Source of the DNA: an uncultured Dorea sp.
GTDB lineage: Bacteria > Bacillota > Clostridia > Lachnospirales > Lachnospiraceae
Length of the DNA: 64,000 nt
Direction: 5' to 3'
NCBI GenBank assembly: GCA_910588745.1
Contig: CAJURK010000008.1
Location: 13,640-77,639 of the forward strand
Shown here piece by piece: positions 17,218 to 25,701 of the stretch. The notes under the pieces were generated by a model. That model saw only the letters and a list, made by a program, of their open reading frames with translations, had not been told where the DNA came from and searched no databases. Positions within the stretch are counted from its first letter, which is position 1; each line of letters begins with the position of its first letter. Position numbers and translations under genes: made by a program.

Positions 17218-18330
17218 TTAGTCATAATAATCCGCCAAAGCTTCTCTTTTTTCCGCCATGTCTTTTTCATAATCCGCAATGGTCTCTTTGGTAACGGTCA
17301 AAAGCGGAGTTGCAATATAGGTTGCGTCAAGATCCATTCCCTGCGCCGCCATCGTACAAAGTTCTACGCCGTACTTGCCCATTTCCATCGGCTGCTGAAT
17401 GACAGATGCATAGTAGATGCTGTCCGGGTCTGCAAGAGCCTCATTGAGCGTCGGAGAATCATCCACGCCGATTACGCTAAAATCCTTTCTGCCTGCTGCG
17501 TCTGCCGCTGAAATCACACCGATTGCATCCGATTCATTCGCGCCGAAAACGATGTCCACTTTTCCCTCGCCGTAAGTCTGAAGAACTGCTTCCATCTTTT
17601 CCAGCGCTTTCTCTGCTGTCAGAGTGTCCGGATCCTCATGCACATATTCAATATCCGGAAACTGCTCAATATACTCAATAAATCCTTCCGCTCTGTCCCG
17701 GATCGAAGAAATTGGATCAAATCCCAGAATATAGATAAAACCGGATTCGCCGCCGTTTTTCTCCTTCAGGAGTTCTACCGCCGCCTTTGCCGCTTCCTCG
17801 CCAATCATCTTGTTATCTGACGATACGTGGCATTCAACTTTCCCGGTGGACGACTTTACATCAACGGTTATAACCGGGATACCCGCGCCGTTCGCTTCCT
17901 GCGTCGCCCCGCCAATCGCGTCGCCGTCTACCGGATTCAGGAATAATGCGTCAACCCCCTGGGACACCAGGTCGTCAACCGCATTCGCCTGCTTCGTCGT
18001 ATCATTGCTTCCGTCATAATCAATCAGTTCTACTCCCAGTTCATCTGCAGTCGATTTCGCCTGCGCAATCATATCCCGGAAGAACTGGAAATCATAGGTC
18101 ATCAGCGTAAGTCCGATCTTAATCCCGGAATTATCCTTTGCATACACCTCTGACGGATCGAATTCTGCCCCTGTAATAGACTTCTCTTCTACTGTTTCCA
18201 CGCCCGCTTCCTCTTCCGCCGTTTTCTTCGGCTCGTCCCCATCTCCTTCGGATGTGCTGCCGCCGCAGCCTGCCAGAAGGCTTACCGCCATTGCTGCCGT
18301 CAACAATACGCTTACTACTTTTTTCTTCAT
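17218..18330 (-). CDS. Sugar ABC importer substrate-binding lipoprotein (RbsB type), operon B
   Basis: 370-residue lipoprotein with signal peptide and lipobox LLAGC, then an acidic linker and a type I binding fold: ANAVDDLVSQGVDALFLNPV, SSDNKMIGEEAAKAA and SVIGVDDSPTL. Longer than the operon A protein by about 45 residues, mostly in the linker and C-terminal helix, and only distantly similar, which supports a different ligand. Located between permease and GRE B. Start 18330 follows AAAGGAAAAGG. Confidence 0.92.
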   Translation of the reverse strand: MKKKVVSVLLTAAMAVSLLAGCGGSTSEGDGDEPKKTAEEEAGVETVEEKSITGAEFDPSEVYAKDNSGIKIGLTLMTYDFQFFRDMIAQAKSTADELGVELIDYDGSNDTTKQANAVDDLVSQGVDALFLNPVDGDAIGGATQEANGAGIPVITVDVKSSTGKVECHVSSDNKMIGEEAAKAAVELLKEKNGGESGFIYILGFDPISSIRDRAEGFIEYIEQFPDIEYVHEDPDTLTAEKALEKMEAVLQTYGEGKVDIVFGANESDAIGVISAADAAGRKDFSVIGVDDSPTLNEALADPDSIYYASVIQQPMEMGKYGVELCTMAAQGMDLDATYIATPLLTVTKETIADYEKDMAEKREALADYYD

Positions 18331-18361
18331 ACTTTTTACCTTTTCCTTTCTTTATTAGATA

Positions 18362-19315
18362 TTAATTTTTCTTTCTCTCATACATACAGACTGCCGCAAC
18401 AATAATCAGTCCTTTGAGTACCTGCTGCATATAAGAAGACACCCCCATCAGATTTAATCCATTACTTAATGTTGTAAGGAATACGCTACCGATGATCGTG
18501 CCGAAGAGAAAGCCTTTACCGCCGCTTAGACTGGTTCCGCCCAGTACGCATGCCGCAATTGCATCCATTTCCAGTCCTTCGCCCAGCGTCGGCTGTCCCG
18601 ATGCAAGCCGCATGGTCATAATAATTCCTGCAATTGCCGCGCCCAGTCCGCTTAAAGAATATACCACGAGCTTTACCCGGTTCACATTGATTCCGCTGAG
18701 CTTCGCACATTCTTCATTGCCCCCAACCGCATAAATATATCTGCTGAATACTGTCTTTGTAATAAAAATTCCCGCTATGACCAAAATAATAGCCATGACT
18801 ACTACCGGAATCGGAATGATTGAAAAGAGATAACCTTGGCCGAACTTAATCGCACTGTCCGGTACGCCTACGATCGTCTTTCCGTTGGTATAGACCAGCG
18901 CCGCTCCTCTTGCGGAACTCATCATTGCCAACGTTACAATAAATGCGGGAAGATTGAGTTTAGAAATGATAAGTCCATTTATGAATCCGCAAGCGATACC
19001 TACCAGCAATCCAAGCAGGAGCGATATTGCCACCGGAAGCTGATAATTTACCATAAAGGCCACCGACAATGTTGCAGACAGCGCCGCCACAGAACCTACG
19101 GATAGATCAATTCCTCCCGTAATCAGGACAAACGTCATGCCCACTGCCACGATCATCGTAGAGGAAGTCTGCCTTAGGACATTTAACAGATTCCTTGTTG
19201 TCAGGAAGTCTTCTGACAACGCCGTCAAAAGGATAAACATAATGATGTATCCTGCGCAGATACTGAGCTGCGGAAATTCTTTTAGTTTCTCAATAAGTGT
19301 TTTACTGCCTTTCAT
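18362..19315 (-). CDS. Sugar ABC importer permease (RbsC type), operon B
   Basis: 317-residue membrane permease with the TGGIDLSVGS motif, GGNEECAKLSGINV coupling loop and GGTSLSGGKGF. About 8-10 transmembrane helices. Placed between ATPase and binding protein as in operon A. Start at 19315 with GGAGAGG upstream. Confidence 0.93.
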   Translation of the reverse strand: MKGSKTLIEKLKEFPQLSICAGYIIMFILLTALSEDFLTTRNLLNVLRQTSSTMIVAVGMTFVLITGGIDLSVGSVAALSATLSVAFMVNYQLPVAISLLLGLLVGIACGFINGLIISKLNLPAFIVTLAMMSSARGAALVYTNGKTIVGVPDSAIKFGQGYLFSIIPIPVVVMAIILVIAGIFITKTVFSRYIYAVGGNEECAKLSGINVNRVKLVVYSLSGLGAAIAGIIMTMRLASGQPTLGEGLEMDAIAACVLGGTSLSGGKGFLFGTIIGSVFLTTLSNGLNLMGVSSYMQQVLKGLIIVAAVCMYERKKN

Positions 19316-19339
19316 ATTACCTGTTCCTCTCCTTTTTCT

Positions 19340-20830
19340 TTACACGTTTACTGCTGCCGCCTTTTCCATAATGGCTTCCTGCGTCGCCCCTTCGGCGTCA
19401 AGAATACCGGTCACTTTTCCTTCGTGCATAACGAGAATCCGGTCGGACATTCCCAATACCTCCGGGAGTTCTGAAGAAATCATAATAATTCCGATTCCCT
19501 TTCTGGCAAGCTCCACGATCAGCTTATGGATTTCTTCCTTGGCTCCCACGTCAACCCCTCTTGTGGGTTCGTCCAGAATCAGCACGTCAATATCTCGGGA
19601 AATCCATTTCGCCAAAACCACTTTCTGCTGATTCCCGCCGCTAAGATTCCCTGCAAGCTGCATGGGAGACGGAGTTTTGATATGCAGGATCTCGATCATT
19701 TCTTTTACCAGTTTATTCTCTTCTCCCATATTTACGAGTCCGCCCTGACCGACGCGGTCCATATTGGAGATTGAAATGTTATCCCTGATCCGGCTGTTCA
19801 AATCCAGCCCCTGACCCTTTCTGTCTTCCGGAACGTATGCGATGCGATGCATGATCGCGCTGCGGGGATTGGAAATACATACTTTCTCTCCTCTTAGGTA
19901 AATATTGCCGGAATCCACTTGAAAGCGTCCAAAAATGCTCAATGCCACCTCCGTCCTTCCCGCTCCGATCAGGCCTGCCATTCCTAAGATTTCGCCTCGT
20001 TTCAGCTCAAAGCTTACATCTTTAAACAGCCCCGCTTTTGTAATGTTTTCTACTTTTAAGACCGTCTCTCCTATGGGAACCGGTTCCTTCGGGAACATCT
20101 GGGAAATCTCTCTCCCCACCATCTGCCGTACCAAAAAGTTCTGATCTATTTCCTTCACCTTCCAGTCGCCCACATATTCTCCATCCCGCATTACCGTAAT
20201 ATAATCTCCAATCCGAAAGATTTCTTCCATCCGGTGGGAAATATAAACGATCGCAACTCCATCCTGCGTCAATGTTTTTATCATATCAAACAATTCTTCG
20301 CATTCCTTTTGGCTCAGAGAAGAAGTTGGCTCATCCATCACGATAACCTTCGCCTCTTTGCTGACTGCCTTTATAATTTCAATCATCTGCTGCTTGCCCA
20401 CATTCAGTTCTTCCACCAAATCGTCCGCCTGAATACCCAGGTTATACATATCCAGTAATTCCTGCGCCGCCAGCTTCGCGGCTTTCTTATCCAGAAATCC
20501 ATTATGCGCCTTCTCTACCCCCAGATACATGTTGTCCATGACGGTCATTCCAGGAACCAGGTTCAACTCTTGGTATACCATAACGATTCCCTGCTCCAAT
20601 GCGGTCTGCGAATCAGGTATCCTGACTTTCCTTCCGTCAATCCATATCTGCCCTTCATCCTCATGATACGCCCCGGACAAAATCTTCATCAGGGTTGATT
20701 TGCCCGCCCCGTTTTCGCCGATTAAAACATTTACTCTTCCCGATACGATCCTAAAGCTCACATTTTTTAACGCATGGACGCCGCCAAAGCTTTTTGTGAT
20801 ATCTTTCATTTCAACATAATATTTTTCCAT
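19340..20830 (-). CDS. Sugar ABC importer ATPase (RbsA type), operon B
   Basis: 496-residue double ABC ATPase. First domain: Walker A GENGAGKST, signature region LNVGKQQM, Walker B VIVMDEPTS. Second domain: GLIGAGRTE, LSGGNQQKV and VLILDEPTRGVD. Second gene of operon B, 9 bp after the activase. Energises the RbsC/RbsB partners. A third, degenerate relative is encoded across the divergent promoter at 22866-24359. Confidence 0.94.
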   Translation of the reverse strand: MEKYYVEMKDITKSFGGVHALKNVSFRIVSGRVNVLIGENGAGKSTLMKILSGAYHEDEGQIWIDGRKVRIPDSQTALEQGIVMVYQELNLVPGMTVMDNMYLGVEKAHNGFLDKKAAKLAAQELLDMYNLGIQADDLVEELNVGKQQMIEIIKAVSKEAKVIVMDEPTSSLSQKECEELFDMIKTLTQDGVAIVYISHRMEEIFRIGDYITVMRDGEYVGDWKVKEIDQNFLVRQMVGREISQMFPKEPVPIGETVLKVENITKAGLFKDVSFELKRGEILGMAGLIGAGRTEVALSIFGRFQVDSGNIYLRGEKVCISNPRSAIMHRIAYVPEDRKGQGLDLNSRIRDNISISNMDRVGQGGLVNMGEENKLVKEMIEILHIKTPSPMQLAGNLSGGNQQKVVLAKWISRDIDVLILDEPTRGVDVGAKEEIHKLIVELARKGIGIIMISSELPEVLGMSDRILVMHEGKVTGILDAEGATQEAIMEKAAAVNV

Positions 20831-20839
20831 ATGTAATCG

Positions 20840-21739
20840 TTATCCCCCTATCCTGCACAGAATGCCGGCGCTCTCCACCAGTTCTTTCAGTCTTTGCATT
20901 TCTTTATCTTCCGGCGTATATGCTTCGCAAGTATACTCTCTTCCGATTTTTTTATATTTTGACTCGCCAAAACGATGGTAGGGAAGCAGATGCACTTCTT
21001 TGGCTCCGATCTTTTGTGCGAAAGCACCTGTTCTGCCGATATTCTCCTCATCGTTGTTTTTCCCACCGATAACCGGAACCCTTATGATTAGATTTCCGGA
21101 AAGTTTTGCTGCCTTTTCGGCATTTGAAAGAATCAGTTCATTGCCTGCCCCGGTCAGTTTCTTGTGCATGCTGCTGTCCATATGTTTCATATCATATAAA
21201 ATCTCGTCCATCATCGAAAGCGGCCGTTCCGCTTGTTTCCACGGGACGCATCCCGTCGTCTCGATCGCCAATCTCATATAGTCTTTCTTCAGGCTCTCTG
21301 CCAACGCGGTTACAAATTCGCTCTGCATTAACGGTTCTCCGCCGGAAAAGGTTACCCCGCCCTTTGATGTCCGGTAGAAAACATTGTCCTGCATGACCTG
21401 CTCCCTTACTTCTGAAACCGTCATTTCAGTACCTGCCGCCGTGCGCGCTTTTGTGGGGCATATGGCCGCGCACTTTCTGCACATTACGCATTTGTCTCTC
21501 AGCCATTTCAGACTGTCCGCCCGGATTGCGCCTGTCGGGCATACCTTATGGCAGCTTCCGCAGCCACAGCAGGATTCTACCGTAAGCAGAATCTCCGGAA
21601 CAGTACTCTGGCTTTCTGGGTTGGAACACCACTCGCATCTCAAAGGACAGCCTTTTAAAAATACGATTGTACGGATACCATGTCCGTCATGCACGCTATA
21701 CTTCTGTATATGAAACACGTTTCCTTTTATTTCTTTCAT
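20840..21739 (-). CDS. Glycyl radical enzyme activase (radical SAM), operon B
   Basis: 299-residue activase with radical SAM motif CPLRCEWCSNPE, ferredoxin-like clusters CCGCGSCHKVC and CVMCRKCAAIC, and GGVTFSGGEP. Start at 21737-21739 (GGAGA 6-7 nt upstream); an in-frame ATG at 21751 has a weaker site. Unlike operon A, where the activase follows the GRE, it is the first gene here. It directly follows the DeoR-type operator array. Probably activates GRE B; cross-activation of GRE A is possible. Confidence 0.93.
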   Translation of the reverse strand: MKEIKGNVFHIQKYSVHDGHGIRTIVFLKGCPLRCEWCSNPESQSTVPEILLTVESCCGCGSCHKVCPTGAIRADSLKWLRDKCVMCRKCAAICPTKARTAAGTEMTVSEVREQVMQDNVFYRTSKGGVTFSGGEPLMQSEFVTALAESLKKDYMRLAIETTGCVPWKQAERPLSMMDEILYDMKHMDSSMHKKLTGAGNELILSNAEKAAKLSGNLIIRVPVIGGKNNDEENIGRTGAFAQKIGAKEVHLLPYHRFGESKYKKIGREYTCEAYTPEDKEMQRLKELVESAGILCRIGG

Positions 21740-21765
21740 ATATTTCTCCATTTCTTTTTATATTC

Positions 21766-21790
21766 TTTCGTTTTATTTCGATTTGTTTCG
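21766..21790. promoter_or_regulatory. DeoR-type operator array 1 (three TTTCG at exact 10-bp spacing)
   Basis: TTTCG begins at 21766, 21776 and 21786, one helical turn apart, between the -10 of the operon B promoter and the activase start. Phase-locked short direct repeats of this kind are known operators of DeoR-family repressors, and a DeoR gene is divergent at 22041. Confidence 0.65.
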
Positions 21791-21799
21791 ATATCACAT

Positions 21800-21828
21800 A
21801 TTATATTACACTCCACTTTTCGTGTAAA
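21800..21828 (-). promoter_or_regulatory. Sigma-A promoter of operon B
   Basis: Minus strand TTTACA (21823-21828), 17-bp spacer, TATAAT (21800-21805). The transcription start near 21793 would fall against operator array 1. Confidence 0.75.
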
Positions 21829-21885
21829 TTCGCATTATATACAAGATTTTACTTTCGTTTTTGTATACTTTTACTATTTATAATA

Positions 21886-21910
21886 TTTCTTTTACTTTCT
21901 TTTTGTTTCT
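21886..21910. promoter_or_regulatory. DeoR-type operator array 2 (three TTTCT at exact 10-bp spacing)
   Basis: TTTCT begins at 21886, 21896 and 21906. Same orientation and same 10-bp phase as array 1, exactly 120 bp (12 turns) away. Likely second binding site for the divergent DeoR regulator, placed between the two promoters. Confidence 0.55.
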
Positions 21911-21988
21911 TTTTAGCGCTATCCGCCGGATTTTCCTTATGTTTGTATAACAGCTATTCGAGAAACAAAAAATAAGTAATGATATAAT

Positions 21989-22017
21989 TTGACTTTATGG
22001 GAAAAGAATCTTAAAAT
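21989..22017 (+). promoter_or_regulatory. Putative promoter of the DeoR-ABC operon
   Basis: TTGACT (21989-21994), 17-bp spacer, TAAAAT (22012-22017) on the plus strand, leaving a very short leader to the start at 22041. A three-codon ATG-AAA-GGA-TGA overlaps the DeoR start codon. Confidence 0.5.
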
Positions 22018-22040
22018 GAAAGAAAGAACAAAATGAAAGG

Positions 22041-22847
22041 ATGATCCCGGAAATTCCGGCGTCACATAAAATCATGTTACCTGCGCAGAGAATTACCCTA
22101 ATTAAAGACATTCTTCTTGACAAAAAATCAATTGACACCTCCACTTTAAGCGATTACCTGGAGGTCAGCGAAGTTACCATCCGAAAATATTTCGACCAAT
22201 TGGAAAAAGAAGGATTTTTAAAAAAAGTTCACGGCGGCGCCGTCCTAAATTCCGAAGAGAATATACCCGCCTCTTCTGCCAAAGAGGACGCCCTGTCCCA
22301 CAATGAAATCTGTATTGCCCTATCCGCTTCCGATCTAGTTGACGATGGGGACAGTATTTTCATCGGTTCCGGAAGTCTTTGCTTTGCCCTGGCCGCTCAT
22401 CTGCATGCAAAAAAGGAATTATCAGTTGTAACAACAAATATCAATGCCGTCCCGCATCTGCAAAAAGCCGCCTCCAACATTTATCTCCTGGGCGGCGATA
22501 TTCAGAACGACGGCGACGGTTTCCTGTATTCCGGCGGCCCAAGCTGCCTGCAGCAATTATCGCGCATTTATGTAAATAAAGCTTTTTTCAGCGTAGACGC
22601 CCTCGACATGAACGCAGGAATCACAACAAACGAAGTATTTCAGATTGAACTTCTCAAAGCCGTAACCCAAATTGCAGCACAGCCTGTCATACTGGCTTCC
22701 AGCCATATATTCGACCGGATTGCTCTGCATCGGTTCGGCCCGCTTCAATCGTTTCCGCTTTATGTTACCGATAATCAGATCCCTGATTCTTACAAGAATT
22801 ATTTCTACAGCAATAACGTCAAATTAATATCTGCTTATAATATTTAA
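22041..22847 (+). CDS. DeoR-family transcriptional regulator of operon B
   Basis: 268 residues. N-terminal winged helix-turn-helix with LDKKSIDTSTLSDYLEVSEV and the DeoR signature KKVHGGAV, then a sugar-phosphate sensing domain (about 80-250) with DDGDSIFIGSGS and the late DRIALHRFGPL. It probably represses operon B and responds to a phosphorylated sugar, which the FGGY kinase could supply. The start at 22041 is preceded immediately by AAAGG and by a tiny ATGA-overlapping frame; an alternative start is Met at 22074. Followed after 18 bp by the degenerate ABC protein, so the two are co-expressed. Confidence 0.88.
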   Translation: MIPEIPASHKIMLPAQRITLIKDILLDKKSIDTSTLSDYLEVSEVTIRKYFDQLEKEGFLKKVHGGAVLNSEENIPASSAKEDALSHNEICIALSASDLVDDGDSIFIGSGSLCFALAAHLHAKKELSVVTTNINAVPHLQKAASNIYLLGGDIQNDGDGFLYSGGPSCLQQLSRIYVNKAFFSVDALDMNAGITTNEVFQIELLKAVTQIAAQPVILASSHIFDRIALHRFGPLQSFPLYVTDNQIPDSYKNYFYSNNVKLISAYNI

Positions 22848-22865
22848 CAAGGAGCCGCATAACTC

Positions 22866-24359
22866 ATGTACGATAACGAAAATATTCTGGAACTCTCTGA
22901 TTTATGTATTTCAACGGGAAAAGACTTTTATTTGAATCACATTAACCTGTACGTTCCCAAGAATAGCGTCTTTACAATTCTAGGGAATAATATGTCCGGA
23001 AAAACGCTTCTAATGAAAAGTATCTGCGGGATTACCCGGCCTGTTTCCGGACATATCATGTATAACTCCAATCCGGTGCATTTCCGGAATGAAAATCAGG
23101 CCAGGGAACACGGCGTTTATTATTTTACCTATCAGCCGCAGATCGTTCCTTCCCTTTCTGTACTTGAGAATCTTATTCTTGGATTAGAACACAAATTTGG
23201 CGCCCGTATCTTCCGTTCTCCCCGAAAAGCGTATCAGGCCATCTTCCATCTGCTGGAACAGTATGGGCTGACCTTTGACCTAGCTGCCAACGCCGGAGAT
23301 TTGAGTTATTACCGGCAGCATCTGGTATCATTCCTCCATGCGATCTTAAGCGGCACTAAGCTCTTGATCCTTGACGAATTGATTACGTACTGTTCTCCTT
23401 CAGAACTCTTAAACCTAAAAAACTTTATTGCCAAATTATCCGCCCAGGGCGTTACGGTCATCTGCCTCGCCCAGCACCCGAATATCCTCACCATGGAATC
23501 CGATTACTACTATTCCATGCCGCAGGCACACGAGACCAGCGCCGGCGCAATCCGACCCGTTTCTGCCGCCCAATACGCAGAATCCACAATCAAAAAGCAA
23601 TATCAGCAGAACCGGTATCCCTATATTAGTATGTCTCCCGGAAAAATATTGCTGGACGCCCGCGGACTTTCATCCAAATACGCCTCCGGCAGCATATTCA
23701 ATCTCTCCGTCAGGGAATCTGAAGTGATTGGAATTACCGGGAATTCTATCCCCTATACACAGCACATTTTTCATATACTGTCCGGAAAAGCAACTTCCCC
23801 CACCGGCAGGCTTTCCATCCGGGGATGTCCTGTTTCAGCGCACAGGAACCAGTCCTTCGTGCATAAAAATGTTTCTTATCTAAGCGGGGATCCTTCCGGC
23901 AACCTGGCAAAAAATCTGGACATTAAGGATAACATGTTCCTGTCGGATTATTCCTCCGTTTCCCGCAACGGATTCCTGTCACCGTCAAAAATGGCCGCGT
24001 TATCCTACGAATATGTAACGATGCTGAATATGCAGAATGTTTCCTTCCGCTCCGGCGTCGAATATTTAAGCTCCGGAACCCAGCAGAAAATTGCCATCTC
24101 GAAGGCTTTAAATGTAGGCGCGGTTCTCTATTTTTTCCATACGCCTACGGCTTGTTTGGATACTGCTTCCTCTGTCGATTTTTATAATATTGTTAATTCG
24201 CTGAAACGCCATGGCCGGGGAATCTGCATTCTTTCCTACGATCCGGACGAGCTGTGCGGAGTCTGTGACAGAGTATATATTTTCAAAGAAAATGAAGAAA
24301 TCCATGAAGTGAAAAACAGCCCTGCAGCCAGGCTGTACATCAAAGAAAAACTAAAATAA
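22866..24359 (+). CDS. Degenerate RbsA-like double ABC protein, likely regulatory
   Basis: 497 residues with two ABC domains in the RbsA arrangement but no partner permease. Domain 1 keeps Walker A (GNNMSGKT) and Walker B (LLILDEL), but its signature is degraded to LSYYRQH. Domain 2 has lost Walker A (GITGNSIPYTQ) and Walker B (VLYFFHTPTACLD, no catalytic Glu) while retaining LSSGTQQKIAISKAL. Such a protein could bind ATP at one site only. It is co-transcribed with the DeoR regulator and divergent from operon B. I infer a sensing role: docking on the RbsC permease or on DeoR to report transport. A decaying third transporter ATPase is the alternative, but the frame is intact. Confidence 0.8.
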   Translation: MYDNENILELSDLCISTGKDFYLNHINLYVPKNSVFTILGNNMSGKTLLMKSICGITRPVSGHIMYNSNPVHFRNENQAREHGVYYFTYQPQIVPSLSVLENLILGLEHKFGARIFRSPRKAYQAIFHLLEQYGLTFDLAANAGDLSYYRQHLVSFLHAILSGTKLLILDELITYCSPSELLNLKNFIAKLSAQGVTVICLAQHPNILTMESDYYYSMPQAHETSAGAIRPVSAAQYAESTIKKQYQQNRYPYISMSPGKILLDARGLSSKYASGSIFNLSVRESEVIGITGNSIPYTQHIFHILSGKATSPTGRLSIRGCPVSAHRNQSFVHKNVSYLSGDPSGNLAKNLDIKDNMFLSDYSSVSRNGFLSPSKMAALSYEYVTMLNMQNVSFRSGVEYLSSGTQQKIAISKALNVGAVLYFFHTPTACLDTASSVDFYNIVNSLKRHGRGICILSYDPDELCGVCDRVYIFKENEEIHEVKNSPAARLYIKEKLK

Positions 24360-24405
24360 ACGGGTTGCCGGAGAATGATTCCTCCATTCCCCGACAACCC
24401 GTTCT
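24359..24405. terminator. Bidirectional terminator between the ABC protein and pfkA
   Basis: CGGGTTGCCGGAGAATG (24361-24377) pairs with CATTCCCCGACAACCCG (24385-24401). It is flanked by A/T-rich DNA on both sides and lies between convergent stops at 24359 and 24423. Confidence 0.85.
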
Positions 24406-24422
24406 TATGAAATAACTGATGC

Positions 24423-25463
24423 TTAGAATGAGAATGTCATTGCCTTTAAGACAGCCTTTTCTTCCTCATCCAATCCATTCTGCAGCTTAAGTCCCTCTAC
24501 CATATCAATATCCTTCAGTCCGCCGTCCTGACGCACGATAACCCGGTTCGTCTTACCCTCAGCCAAAGCCTGTACCGCAGCGTATCCCATACGCGTCGCT
24601 GTTACCCGGTCTCTTGCCGACGGCGCTCCGCCTCTCTGCAGATGCCCAAGAACCGTTACTCTTGGATCCAGTCCCAGTTCCGCTCGGATCATATCCGCAA
24701 CCTGAGCGCCAGCGGAACCATTGCCTACCTCATCGTCCAGGCTTCCGTCCGATTTACGAGTCGCCCCCTCTGCTACGATTACCATAAAGTGTGTACGTCC
24801 TGCAAGACGCGCGCTGCGGATCTTTTCGGCAACATGCGCCTCAAAGTCCCATGGCTCTTCCGGAATCAAAACTGCCGTTGCTCCGGTGGCAATACCGACA
24901 TACAGCGCCAGATTACCGGCCCGGTGGCCCATAACCTCAATAACGGAACATCTTTCATGAGACTGCATCGTGTCGCGGATCTTATCAATTGCCTCAATTG
25001 CAGTATTAGCCGCCGTATCATAGCCAATGCTGTAATGACTGCATCCGATATCATTATCGATCGTCCCTGGTATCCCTACCACTGAAATAGGAAATTCACT
25101 AGAAAGCGCCAATGCACCGCTGAAGGTACCGTCGCCGCCGATCGCTACCAACCCGTCTAACCCAAACAGACGGCAATTATTGTACGCTTTCTGGCGCCCT
25201 TCCTTTGTGCGGAATTCCTGGCTGCGGGCTGTGTACAAGATTGTACCGCCCTTGTTGATAATCCGGGCTACGTCGCCGGCCGTCATGCGGAACATATCCC
25301 CATTGATCAACCCATGCCATCCGCGGCGGATTCCAACCACCTCGATGCCCAGATACAGCGCCGTACGTACAACCGCGCGAACTGCCGCATTCATTCCCGG
25401 CGCATCGCCTCCTGAGGTCAGAACTCCAATTCGTCTTACCGCATACTTCTTTTCATTTTCCAT
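24423..25463 (-). CDS. pfkA: ATP-dependent 6-phosphofructokinase
   Basis: Phosphorylates fructose 6-phosphate to the 1,6-bisphosphate in glycolysis. 346 residues. The nucleotide-binding start reads GVLTSGGDAPGMNAAVR; the GGDGTFSGA motif with Gly rather than Asp marks an ATP, not pyrophosphate, enzyme; the catalytic PGTIDNDI follows, then LGHLQRGG. Start chosen at ATG 25461-25463 with GAGGTG upstream; a GTG at 25469 lacks a ribosome site. Monocistronic, with its own promoter and a three-codon upstream frame in the leader. Confidence 0.94.
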   Translation of the reverse strand: MENEKKYAVRRIGVLTSGGDAPGMNAAVRAVVRTALYLGIEVVGIRRGWHGLINGDMFRMTAGDVARIINKGGTILYTARSQEFRTKEGRQKAYNNCRLFGLDGLVAIGGDGTFSGALALSSEFPISVVGIPGTIDNDIGCSHYSIGYDTAANTAIEAIDKIRDTMQSHERCSVIEVMGHRAGNLALYVGIATGATAVLIPEEPWDFEAHVAEKIRSARLAGRTHFMVIVAEGATRKSDGSLDDEVGNGSAGAQVADMIRAELGLDPRVTVLGHLQRGGAPSARDRVTATRMGYAAVQALAEGKTNRVIVRQDGGLKDIDMVEGLKLQNGLDEEEKAVLKAMTFSF

Positions 25464-25478
25464 AGTCACACCTCGTTT

Positions 25479-25490
25479 TCAGTATCTCAT
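25479..25490 (-). other. Three-codon upstream frame (Met-Arg-Tyr-stop) in the pfkA leader
   Basis: ATGAGATACTGA follows AGGAG at a workable spacing of 6 nt and precedes the pfkA ribosome site by about 10 nt. A minimal ORF could tune pfkA translation; chance is also possible. Confidence 0.3.
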
Positions 25491-25520
25491 GTACTTCTCC
25501 TGACTTAAATACACACAACT

Positions 25521-25549
25521 ATTGTAGCAATCAAAAAAAGATATGTCTA
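25521..25549 (-). promoter_or_regulatory. Promoter of pfkA
   Basis: Minus strand TAGACA (25544-25549), 17-bp spacer, TACAAT (25521-25526). Confidence 0.6.
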
Positions 25550-25624
25550 TGGTAATATTGTTAAAAAGTTGCCGGGGTTTTCGTGCATTTCGCCCTATAA
25601 ACATATATTGACTTTTCCTATAAA

Positions 25625-25669
25625 TTGCGCAATGATAATAGCACACGCTGCGCATATAGGTTTGCGCAA
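25625..25669. promoter_or_regulatory. Repeated TTGCGCAA palindromes upstream of the DMT transporter
   Basis: TTGCGCAA occurs at 25625-25632 and 25662-25669, with a partial copy CTGCGCAT at 25648-25655. Likely operator for an unidentified regulator of the gene starting at 25702. Confidence 0.4.
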
Positions 25670-25701
25670 GCGTCATGATGATACAAAGGAGTTCCTGAAT
25701 T

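Noticed and set aside
24423..25463. Pyrophosphate-dependent phosphofructokinase
   Set aside because: The GGDG motif (not GGDD) points to ATP as donor.
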